NCBI RefSeq assembly: GCF_018873765.1
Contig: NC_057920.1
Span: 7,515,307 to 7,579,306 of the forward strand
Length of the DNA: 64,000 bases
Origin: Telopea speciosissima
Taxonomy: Eukaryota > Streptophyta > Magnoliopsida > Proteales > Proteaceae
Reading direction: 5' to 3'
Part shown: in pieces, positions 26,153-35,712 of the stretch
How positions within the stretch are numbered: the first letter of the stretch is position 1
Layout of the letters: the number at the start of each line of letters is the position of its first letter
Notes under the pieces: generated by a model
What the model was told of the DNA's origin: nothing
Seen by the model: the letters and a program-made list of their open reading frames with translations, nothing else
Databases searched by the model: none
Translations under genes and position numbers: made by a program

Positions 26153-27715
26153 TTAGATTTCTCTGGGATCCACAAAAATTGAACTACCAGCAGGAGACTT
26201 GGTCCAATCCCCAACAGACCCATCACTGTAATCTTCCCCAAGTCTCTTCATACACCAAAGATCTTCCTCACAAGAAAATTTCTTCCAGTATGGAATCCCT
26301 TCCTTTAATGGCTCTCTGGTTGATACTTCTGTCGCTACTACACCACACTCTTTCTCCTTTGCCAAGTTATGTGCAAACCCACACAGAGCCTTCAACATTT
26401 TCTCCGCATTAGGACCTTCACCTCCCAACCCATACAAGAAATGAAACCCAAATGGCCTAAACAACTCCGGCACCGATGGTATACGAAGCCAAGGGAAAGC
26501 CTTATCGACGAGCCTGGTTGTCTTGGCAAGTCCTCGTAAAGCAAAGGAAGCACCTCTGAGCTCCACGGTGAACACTTCTTTGCTGTTCCAAATACTAAGA
26601 ACAGCCCATGACTCAGGTGGGTTTAAGAGGAAATGATCCACACCGGGCCATGACTCAAGGTAGCCAGAGGAAGGAACAGCGATGAAGGTACCGAGATTGA
26701 GACGGTTGTGGAGTATGGAATCGATGTCTCTAGGGAAAAACTCGGTGGTGGAAAATCGGTGGCGATAGAGAGACTCGGCATCGAAAGGGGAGAGTTCGAA
26801 AATGCGAACTCGATTACTGATGGAGACTTTGTGAGCGAAGACTGGGTGAACCAAGATGGAAGGGTTACGGAACTCTGCGTAACCGCATCTTTCTGTAAAT
26901 AGCTTTAATGAAGCTTCGTTATCTCTCTCTGTTGCCATGTAGGAGTACTCTGCTCCTTTCTCTCTGAACCATCCTTCCATTCTACAAACGAGCTTCAATC
27001 CGATTCCCATTCGCCTGCAATAAATTTTCACAGTTTTGCAAACAATAATTAATTAGTTTTTTTTATCCTTCATTCATGAATAAAATTTTGTTAATCAAGA
27101 AGGGGGACCTCTCTAAGTTTTATGCTGTTCAAGCACCAGAAAAAGAGAAGAAAAAAAATAGTATTATTCTGTAACAGTAGTTGAGGGAAGATGAAGTGAG
27201 AAAAGCTACTACTACTACAACTACTACTGTACCTGTGAGAAGGGGAAACGCGAAGGCCTAAAACATAGGCGAGCTTAGAATAGACGGGAAAGGGTTTAAG
27301 GGAATCGTTGCCACCGTTGTTCTTTCCATTTCTAGAGAGCTTTTTACCACATGTAACGGTTTTGATACATCCCCTTATAACCCCTACAATCTCTCTCTCT
27401 TCTTCATCTTTAGCCATTACAGCTACCTGATCAAGGTAAAATCAAAGAATTATCAATAAAAGATTAACGATGAAAGGAAGAACAACAACTGCAACATATG
27501 AACAAGAGATCGATTCGATGGTATAGTATCCATACCAACATGAGATAAGCAGGAGAATGACGAATCCTGCAAATGGGGTCACCCAGCAAATCTGTGAAAA
27601 TAGAAATTTTGCCACTTGGGCCGACATCGCAGTTATTATCAATCTTCTCCACTTCTGAACAATCCTTCTCTGGGTTGAACTCTCTCACCACTACTACAAC
27701 TCCTTCCTCTTCCAT
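26153..27715 (-). CDS. HLS1: HOOKLESS1-like GNAT N-acetyltransferase, 411 aa
   Basis: Three exons on the minus strand, 27715-27536, 27426-27233 and 27014-26153, join in frame through GT-AG introns of 109 and 218 bp. The protein runs from VREFNPEKD and VGPSGKISIFTDLLGDPICR through IRGCIKTVTCG and LAYVLGLRVSPSHR to GDWTKSPAGSSIFVDPREI, all hallmarks of the HLS1 family (Arabidopsis HLS1 is 403 aa). The GNAT acetyl-CoA loop appears as R125-R-M-G-I-G130 and spans the second splice junction, an R/Q-x-x-G-x-G motif. The C-terminal half is the plant-specific HLS1 domain (STTEFFPRDID, PPESWAVLSIWN, YGLGGEGP). HLS1 is required for apical hook formation and differential growth downstream of ethylene, and acts in the nucleus. 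Whether this copy is HLS1 itself or an HLS1-like paralogue cannot be decided without a tree. No defect is seen. Confidence 0.95.
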
Positions 27716-27867
27716 CTCTCTCTTTCTGTCTCTCTAGCTGTTTATCCCTAAGCAGTTCTACTACTACCCCACAACACGAAACAAAGCAGCAGCAGAAGAA
27801 GAAAGGAATGAGAGTAAGGAAAACTCAGGAAGCAGAAGAACACGAGAAGAGCAATGGGTGACGCCGC

Positions 27868-27878
27868 CTTTATATAGA
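27868..27878 (-). promoter_or_regulatory. TATA box of the HLS1-like gene
   Basis: On the minus strand CTCTATATAAAGG lies about 155 bp upstream of the ATG. That position predicts a transcription start near 27840 and a leader of about 125 nt, typical for plants. Confidence 0.65.
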
Positions 27879-27996
27879 GGACGAGGGAGGTGGAGGGAGG
27901 GGGGTAGCGTTGAGAAGATGAAGGCGCAGAAAGGCAACTACAAGTATCGTCAGTAGTTAAATCGCAGCCTTTTCAAGGCCGAAAAATCGCCTAAAT

Positions 27997-28002
27997 CACG
28001 TG
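27997..28002. promoter_or_regulatory. Palindromic G-box CACGTG upstream of the HLS1-like gene
   Basis: A perfect G-box lies about 120 bp upstream of the predicted TATA box. G-boxes are bound by bHLH factors such as PIFs and by bZIP factors; PIFs are reported activators of HLS1 in Arabidopsis. Its use here is inference. Confidence 0.45.
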
Positions 28003-28061
28003 TCCCAGCAAAGCAAAAATCGCTACTTCACTCTTATAAAGCTGTTCCACCTGCTCGTTCA

Positions 28062-28110
28062 TCCTCTCTCTCTCTCTCTCTCTCTCGTTCTCTCTCTCTC
28101 TCTCAAGCAT
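28062..28110. repeat. CT/GA microsatellite in the HLS1-like promoter
   Basis: An almost pure TC dinucleotide run with one CG interruption; GA on the gene strand. Confidence 0.9.
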
Positions 28111-28369
28111 TTCCTTTTGGATTTATTCTTCCGAAAATGGAGAAACTTATGAAAACACAGAAAATCCCTCTCTCTCTTTCTCTCTCTTTATCTCTCTGGG
28201 GATTTTATTCCTTTGTTCAAGAGATTGAATGGGTTATCATTGCGATTCAAGTTGAAAGGTGGGGTCCACCTATAGAGTCATATTAGTGTATAAATTAAAT
28301 TAAAATTATTTGGTAATTTATTTAATCTTTAAAATCTCAATTGGATTTTCTATGTTTAAGGCGTTTAAA

Positions 28370-28500
28370 GGGAAAGGGAAAGGGAAAGGGAAAGGGAATT
28401 TTGAAATTTATTTCTGTGTTTCTAAGAATAAATAAATAAGAGTAATAGGTGGAGGTGGTGGTGGTGGTGGAGGCGGAGGCGGAGGTGGTGGAGGATAATA
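28370..28500. repeat. Simple repeats: GGGAAA hexamers and GGT/GGA trinucleotides
   Basis: About four to five GGGAAA units occur at 28371-28398, followed at 28448-28495 by GGTGGT/GGAGGC-type triplets. No long open frame of coding character covers them. Confidence 0.8.
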
Positions 28501-30164
28501 ATCATCACGAAAAGGGGAAGACGGAGAAAGGCGGCTATGGCTGCGCAGTCTCGTAGTTGTTCTCTTTTCGTTTTTTGTTTTGTGTTAATGCCCTTCCATC
28601 AGTCTTATGAGTCATGACCCCCCCCCCATCCATCCTTTAATCATTACACCTCAACACCCATCTCCTGACCTCTTCCTCTCTTCGCCTCACCTCACCTCTT
28701 TGTGTACTGCGATTTGACCAGTCCTTTTCCTATGTTGCATGTCCATCCCATATCACATCCCATTCATGTCGTACATGCAAACCATACATGCTCTCCCTCC
28801 ATATCCATGCATGTGATATAAAACTGCCTGCCATCGTGGATATTGCAACGTGGCGGTATCTACACCGTCAATTCAAGGATGTCCATTGAGTTCCCTCATG
28901 AAATTCTTGACGTGTACTGATAGCCTCATCTGTAAATATCGATGGTTTTCGGCGCTACTGGTAACCAATGAGACCACTTTTATTTTTATTAACTTTAAAA
29001 TTAGTAAAATAAAATCTTTTAATTTCTTTCCTATTTAATTAATTTTGTGTATTTCTTCTAACTAATAATTTGGTTTTACAATAAATGTTATTAATTATGG
29101 GTGGGGATTTCACTAGAAAACAAAGATTGAGGCGAGGAAAGGATGTGAGCACCGTTTCGACAATGATTGGATTCTCACGGGGAATGGACACGTCACTATA
29201 ACTTCCGCCTTTCATATTAATCTCTTAAAAACCCTCTCTCACTCGCGCGTGCGCGCCTAGCTTCACCTTTTAAATTAGTGTTTACCACCTCTAAAGTTGT
29301 TTCATTAGAAGCAAATTGTTCTTAGATTAAATTGTTTGTTTAATTTAAATTTTTAATAAATACCAAAATATCAATTGACAAAATATGAACAAATTAGTAC
29401 AATTTGTTCTTTCTAACACTGAAAATAGTAGTTTAGGTGCATCAACATATCTATAACAATAATGGAAAAAAGAACGGTGCCTGGTTACGTAGCTTATGCA
29501 CCTAAACACATGAACATGTGAGATTACCATTGATCTTTATAAGATGACAAAACTCATTTGCAATAAATATATTGGGTATGATCATATTTTTTGCATGCTT
29601 ATGCAACCTTAGTTATCAAGCTCAATCACTCAAAGCCCTATTCCAAGCCATATGGTAGCTGAGAACATACTTGAAAGAAAGAGCCAAAAAAAAAAAAAAG
29701 TCCTTGTACCATCTACACTTTATGCAATATTAGGCTTCATTAATCCACCTGTCATTTAACACATGCACATAAGAGTGAAACATCTATGGGAAAAGGTTTC
29801 CTAAGCTTCCAGGGTAGAATAGCTAGCACCTTCTCGCTTCTCCACACATGAAATGATTTGGCTGCCCTCTATGTATAATACCATTCCATCACACTTCATT
29901 GGTAACAGAACCACGTTCCCTCTAACTAAATAAGGGGTTACGATAAAATTATAAAATTTGGGCTTCAGTTAAAAAGATATTCTTTGTTTTAAAATATGTA
30001 ACAATCCCTTCTAAGAAAATTGTGGATCGTAGTAACCTTCTTTATCCATTGAGTTTCAACTTACAATCCAAGAATTCTCCTCTACTAATGAAATATTTTT
30101 ATTTGGTAAGCAATCGGGCATTGTTATAAATGATAGTTTCTCTTTTGACTAATGGTTCGTTGTT
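28500..30164. other. Intergenic DNA, no gene recognised
   Basis: AT-rich sequence with no similarity that I can recognise. It includes a C-tract at about 28618-28627 and a CGCGCGTGCGCGC alternating stretch at about 29243-29256. Confidence 0.6.
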
Positions 30165-31705
30165 AACATTCAATAATTGTAATATTCGAATATCAATCTT
30201 TTTTCTCTCCCTCTCATGATTCAAACGTTACTCGATCACTACCAAATGATACTTTTATAATCAATCAGATATCATAACTGTCAGGTGGAAGAATTCAATC
30301 ATTGGACATCATAATAGTCGGCTATCGTGACAGTTAGGTAGCAGACTTTATTTTCTTCTGGAGATACAAAATTCCTTTTTAGCGTTCATTAATTATAACT
30401 TAAAAAAAAAAGCACTGCATTTTCCTCTATCGTGATCGAAACTTTCGTTATTAATTAGCATTCAATAATTGTGACATTCGAATGTCAATCTCTTTTCTCT
30501 TCCCTCTCACAATTCAAACGTTTCTCGATCACCAGATACTTTTTGAATCAATCAGATATATTGCCAGGTGTAAGACTTCAATCATTGGATATCATAACAG
30601 TCGGCTATCGTGACAATCAGGTGGTAGACTTTATTTTCTTCTGGGGAGACAAAATGTGTATCGCCAGATGTCCAATCCCATAGTATCTGGATTCGAAATA
30701 CTAAACCCTCTATAATTGCACGATCACGTTGGTCATGCATCATAATAGTTAGATATCGTGGCAGACTTTATTTTTCATCAATCGGATATCATAACTGTCA
30801 GGTGGAAGACTCCACTCATTGGACAATTTAACAGTCAACTATCGTGACAGTTAGGAGGCAGACTTTTTTTTTTCTTCTGGAGTGACAAAATTCCTTTTTA
30901 ACATTCATTAATTATAACTTAATAATCCTGACACTTTTTCACTCCCAGGATCGAATCCGTTATTAACATTCAAATGTCAATCTATTTTTCTCTCCATCTC
31001 ACAATTCAAATGTTTCTCAATCAGCAGATACTTTTTTGTATCAGTCGGATATACTGTCAAGTGGAAGACTTCAATCATTGGATATCATAATAGCCGGCTA
31101 TTGTGACAGTCAGGTGGCAAACTTTATTTTCTTCTGGGGAGATAAAATGTGTATTGCCAGATGTCCAATCCCATAGTATCTGGATTCGTAATACCAAACC
31201 CTCTATATTTGCACGATCGCGTTGGACATGCATCATAATAGTTAGATATCGTGGCAAACTTTAATTTTAATCAATCTGATATCGTAACTGTCAGGTGGAA
31301 GACTTCAATCATTGGATAACTTAACAGTCGGCTGTCGTGACAGTCAGGTGGCAGACTTTTTTTTCTTCTTCTGGAGAGACAAAATTCCTTTTTAACATTC
31401 AGTAATTATACTTAAAAAATCATTGCACTTTTTCTCTACCATGACCGAATCCATTATTAAAATTCAAATGTCAATGTATTTTTCTCTCCCTCTCATGATT
31501 CAAACATTTCTCGATCACCACCAAATGATACTTTTTTAATCAATCGGATATCTTAATTGTCAGGTTGAAGACTTCAATCGTTGGACTTCATAACAATCAG
31601 CTATTGTGATAGTCAGGTGGCAAACTTTATTTTTCGTCTAGAGAGACAATTTTCCTTTTGAGCATTTAGTAATTATAACAATTTTTTTTTTTTTAAAACA
31701 AAAAC
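30165..31705. repeat. Composite tandem array, major period about 493 bp
   Basis: Diverged copies of the same sentence recur. 'ggatatcataacagtcggctatcgtgacagtcaggtggcagac' variants occur near 30296, 30590, 30818, 31076, 31311 and 31575. A 'ccagatgtccaatcccatag' block occurs at about 30664 and 31157, giving a 493-bp spacing. 'cattcaaatgtcaatc' blocks occur at about 30168, 30459, 30967 and 31460. Each long unit therefore holds two shorter half-units, which themselves contain two related parts (TATCATAACTGTCAGGTGGAAGA and TATCGTGACAGTCAGGTGGCAGA). No coding frame runs through it. It may be a minor satellite or tandemly expanded transposon interior. Confidence 0.8.
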
Positions 31706-31879
31706 TTCATTTTTCTCTACCATGATTGAAACTTTTTTCTATCGTTGACAAATGATATACCTTTCTTTTTAATCAATGAATATTCTCCTTGTAACAATCC
31801 CTAGTTAAAGAGAGTTATATTCATTTGATGTGGAACTAATAAAAGAAAATTATGCAACATAACCGTATGGTATGAAATT

Positions 31880-32140
31880 TTTTAATGATGATGTGTACCT
31901 TTTTTTTCTTCCAATAAGGGTATTTAAATACTGTTATTTCACATGTATCCTCAAAAAATGTGCAAGAAAATAATAGTTTTTTTATAATTACATAATGATG
32001 ATACTTTCAAATCATTTTTTAAAATTATTTTATATTGCTAACTTAAAGAACTATTAGAAATAAGACAAAGAGCAACTAAATGAAAGAATCAAATTCTAAA
32101 TTCACCTATATATAGAAGTGTCATTTAGACACTCTATTTA
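31880..32140. mobile_element. MITE relic related to the 46971 element
   Basis: The right-hand part contains 'ctaaattcacctatatatag' then AAGTGTCATTTAGACACTC, like the ends of the elements at 46971-47228 and 49259-49528. The left end is diverged and no clean target duplication is seen. Confidence 0.35.
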
Positions 32141-32699
32141 CCTAATTAATAATACTAGGCAAAACGTTTATACAATATGCGCTAGTCTTAAGGATTTTCA
32201 TCGACTTTATATACACCTTAGTTTCAGTAAGTGGAACGATATTTTGCCCCCCCCCCACCCCACAAAAACAAATAATGAAAGGTTGATGTTGCAATTTTGA
32301 GCTATGTGCTTGGACTCTTATGTAACTTAACATACTCTAAAATACCACAAAATTATAAAGAAGGAAAAAAAAGAGAAATTTTGTTTGATCCAACGGCTAT
32401 TAATCAGATGGAAACGTCCTTTCTCATGGAAAAAACCTCTCAAGCATTATTCTTTTGGGGGAGGGATCTATAAGTTTTTTTTTGTTTTTTTTTTTTTGTG
32501 TGTTAACAATGGGATCCATAAGCTATATACCTATTTTGTATCTTACAAGCTAAACCAATAGCAGATAGTAGGGTAAACCCTTCATAGAGTTTTGATATGT
32601 TCCAAAATACATTCTTGATGCTCATTCTTGTCTTCTCCCACCCCTCAGTGAATGGGATCCGTAGGTGGAGGAAGACTCGGTCCTAAAGTGTATATGGGA

Positions 32700-32830
32700 A
32701 AAAGAATGCCACATGTGTAGCGTATGGTAGCGTCTCTGTATATCTATATCTTTCATCCTTTATATGAAATGACATATCTGCCCCCTATTGTAGGAGGAGA
32801 TAGAAAAAACACAAGGAGGTGCTCAGCTGG
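32700..32830. repeat. Repeat arm also found at 33710-33840
   Basis: The sequence around 'atatctttcatcctttatatgaaatgacatatctgcccc' resembles 'atctgtcctctcttttatgaaatgacatatctatccc' at about 33756, including the upstream GTAGCGTATGGTAGCG / ATAGCATATGTTACCG block. The two copies bracket the SINE-like array. Confidence 0.6.
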
Positions 32831-32934
32831 ACAAGGAACTCAATCTCATAATATATTTAAGGGAAAAAGAATTCTAAAAGGTAGTATGACCCATGTACCC
32901 TACACAGAGGGGCACGATTGATATCACGTTCTTT

Positions 32935-33680
32935 CAAGGAATCTTTATCCTAACGGGCGCTCCCAATGCACGAGGCTCCCGGCACTGTGTGATTTGGGGA
33001 GGATCATAATGTATGCAGCCTTACCCCTACTTTTGCAGAGAGACCGTTTTCAAACTTGAACCTGTGACCACTTGGTCACAATGCAACCTTGCCGTTGCAC
33101 CAAGGCCCACCGTCCAAGGAATCCTCATCCTAAAGGGTGTTTCCAATGCACGAGGCTCCTGCCATTGTGGGGCTGGTCTGGGGAGGGTCATAATACACGT
33201 AACCTTACCCCTGCTTTTGCAGAGAGACCGTTTTCAAACTTGAACCTGTGACCACTTGGTCACAATGCAACCTTGTCGTTGCACCATGGCCCACCGTCCA
33301 ACGAATCCTCATCCTAAAGGACGTTCCCAATGCACGAGGTTCCTGCCATTGTGGGGCCGGTCTGGGGAGGGTCATAATACACGCAACCTTACCCTTGCTT
33401 TTGCAGAGAGACCGTTTTCAAACTTAAACCTGTGACCACTTGGTCACAATGCAACCTCGTCGTTGCACCATGGCCCACCAGCCAAGGAATCCTCATCCTA
33501 AAGGGCATTCCTAACGCACGAGGCTCCCGCCATTCTGGGGCCAGTCTGGGGAAGGTCATAATGTATGCAGCTTTACCCCTGCTTTTGCAGAGAGACCGTT
33601 TCCAAACTTGAACTTGTGACCACTTGGTCACAAGGCAACCTTGTCGTTGCACCATGGCCCATCGGCCAAGGAATCCTCCC
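32935..33680 (-). repeat. Tandem array of four Au-SINE-like units, period about 184 bp
   Basis: Units begin (atcct/atctt anchor) at 32941, 33121, 33305 and 33489, with a fifth start at 33673 that stops at once. Read on the minus strand each unit has a tRNA-like head: TGGTGCAACGACAAGGTTGC resembles an A-box region, and GTGGTCACAGGTTCAAG contains a B-box-like GGTTCAA. The body follows with CGGTCTCTCTGCAAAAGCAGGGGTAAG, a CCCCAGACC segment and GGGAGCCTCGTGCA near the end. This order is that of the plant Au SINE family. SINEs normally insert singly, so the constant period with shared junction sequence (CCAAGGAATCCTCATCC) points to later tandem amplification. Confidence 0.75.
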
Positions 33681-34669
33681 CCTATATTTAATAAAAAGAA
33701 AGGATTGAGTCCTCTGTCCAATTGTATAGCATATGTTACCGCATCCTTATGTTTATATCTGTCCTCTCTTTTATGAAATGACATATCTATCCCTTATTAT
33801 GAGAATAAAGAAAAATAGACATAAGAAAACGCTAACGTACGTTACAAGTCTGTGAGTTTTCTTTTATCCCTAAAGAGAGAGAGAGAGAGGGGGGGGGATA
33901 GAGGATAAACTCTGTGAGAGATGTCAAAACTGAAACTGACAATTTAAAATTGTGAGCTGGCAAACATTTTAGAGGGACGGAAGGTGTGGTATGTTTTGGC
34001 GTTATAAATTTTGGTGTTTGTTTGTTTGTTTGTTACTGTTCTGAATGAACAGTTAAAGGTAGGGTCCCCTGTGTGGACCAGGACAAATTAGGTGAGGTGA
34101 CACATGTAGGGTCAGATTTTGTCCGACTTATGTATCGTGAACGTTAAATGTAAATAATAAAAAAAAAGAGAAGTTGGTAACGGTTTTGGGCCCATGGATT
34201 TACATGAGGTCACACTGTTTGCATGATACAAAGATCAACCAAACCGACCTTTTTAGGGTTATAATTATTTTCAGTTTTATTGTTTTTCTTGTTTGTCAGG
34301 GTGTTTAGGGCATAGTTGGACAATCATGTTTTTTTACTTGCCTTGTGTTTCAAAAAAACCTGATGACTCCGTCTTGTTAAATCCGATCAAGATGAGTCAC
34401 ATTTATTAATTTTTAAAGTAATAAATATGTATAAATTATTAAAAAATTTAAAAAAAATAAATCAAAGAATTACAAATCAATGTATTTTGAGTTTATACCA
34501 TTGAACAAGAGAAGGGAATTAAGGAGTTGAAGGTTTCTTATTTTTTTAGAATAGTTTTATAGTTTTTTTTTTTTGCTCATTGAGTTTGTCATGACTCAGA
34601 TAAAAATATTGAGTCTTAATTAACTTGAACAATATATGACCCAGTCTTGCAATTTTTTACCGTGGCCTA
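33681..34669. other. Intergenic DNA, no gene recognised
   Basis: Contains the second repeat arm (33710-33840), a GA/G-tract at about 33873-33898 and AT-rich sequence without recognisable coding content. Confidence 0.55.
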
Positions 34670-35135
34670 GGCCTGATTTGGTATGATTTCTATTTCACTT
34701 TTAGGGGATGCATGATTTCTATTTCGATAATTGTTTGCTCTGATTTTTGCACATTATTTCAGTGAAATAGAAATCAAGTATAATAGAAATTTGAAAGAAT
34801 TTCTATTTCATTTGATTTTACTCTTGTTCTTTAATGAGCATATGAATAATTTGATGGGTAAAGTAGTAATTTCATATTAAAAATAAAACATCACCCTTCT
34901 TCTTCTCATAATGGTCTCACATCACCCCACCACCACCTCCCTCCACCACCACCACTCTGCCACCGCCACTACTCTTGCCACTGTGGGATCTCAAAAATTG
35001 AACTATCAAATGATTCTTGAAATATTTCATATTAATACAACCAAAACAATTTCAATTTTTTGACCAAAAATCCATTTGTTAACTATTTTATAAAATTAAA
35101 TCGAAATTGAAATAGAAATCATACCAAATCTGGCC
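34670..35135. mobile_element. Tourist-like (PIF/Harbinger) MITE, 466 bp
   Basis: The left terminus is GGCCTGATTTGGTATGATTT and the right terminus, on the other strand, is GGCCAGATTTGGTATGATTT. Both continue into TCTATTTCA. The triplet CTA flanks both sides (34667-34669 and 35136-35138), consistent with a 3-bp target duplication. The interior is AT-rich with a CCACCA-rich stretch at about 34920-34980 and has no transposase. Confidence 0.75.
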
Positions 35136-35235
35136 CTAGTCTATACGGCTCTTGACCAAACATTTCAAAATTTTGACTTGACTCGTGCGACTCATCCCAA
35201 TCGAAACCTGATTTTCCAACTATGATTGATAATAC

Positions 35236-35712
35236 TGGGGCCACAGTTCAAAACATCTGTAACATTGGTTGATACTTATCGATATCAGTAATATCTGATA
35301 TCGATACCTGACCGATATGGTGTATATTGTTTTGTACTCACAAAATTAAAAATGGTTCAAAAAATAATTTTTTTAAATAAAAAAAATAGGGTAAAACCAT
35401 CCAAGACAGTCCATATCGGATGATTCATTTCGGTATCGCAGCCAATACCCATCCAATACCATTTAAATACTTGATTGGGGCCATGGTTTGAGGTATCGGA
35501 TCGGATTGAACGATTTTGGACGGATCAAATCGGTATCGGCCAAGACCAATCCCGATACCAATCCAATCCAATTGTACGGACAGGGGTAAAAATGTAAGAA
35601 AATCAGATTTTTTTTATAAAAATAGGGACAAGAGTGTCATACTTGCCCAAATTTGGGCGATCCTGATCTGATTCGATTCAACCAATACCGAGATTACGAA
35701 CCATGACTGGGG
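35236..35712. mobile_element. Two adjacent 'tatcgg'-rich MITE-like elements
   Basis: The first (about 35236-35475) begins GGGGCCACAGTTCAAAAC and ends near 'cttgattgggg'. The second (about 35476-35712) begins GGGGCCATGGTTTGAGGTATCGG, and on the opposite strand its right end reads CCCCAGTCATGGTTCGTAATC. Both are filled with ATCGGTAT-type repeats, like sequences at 23300-23530 and 24570-24700. Borders are approximate. Confidence 0.45.

Noticed and set aside
30165..33680. Regularly spaced repeats that might suggest a CRISPR-like array
   Set aside because: Units are 180-490 bp with no unique spacers, and the genome is a plant nuclear one; they are satellite- or SINE-type repeats.
33389..33784. 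131-aa minus-strand open frame
   Set aside because: It is made of translated Au-SINE-like tandem units; the repeated KRSLCKSRGKA-type peptide comes from the repeat, not from a gene.
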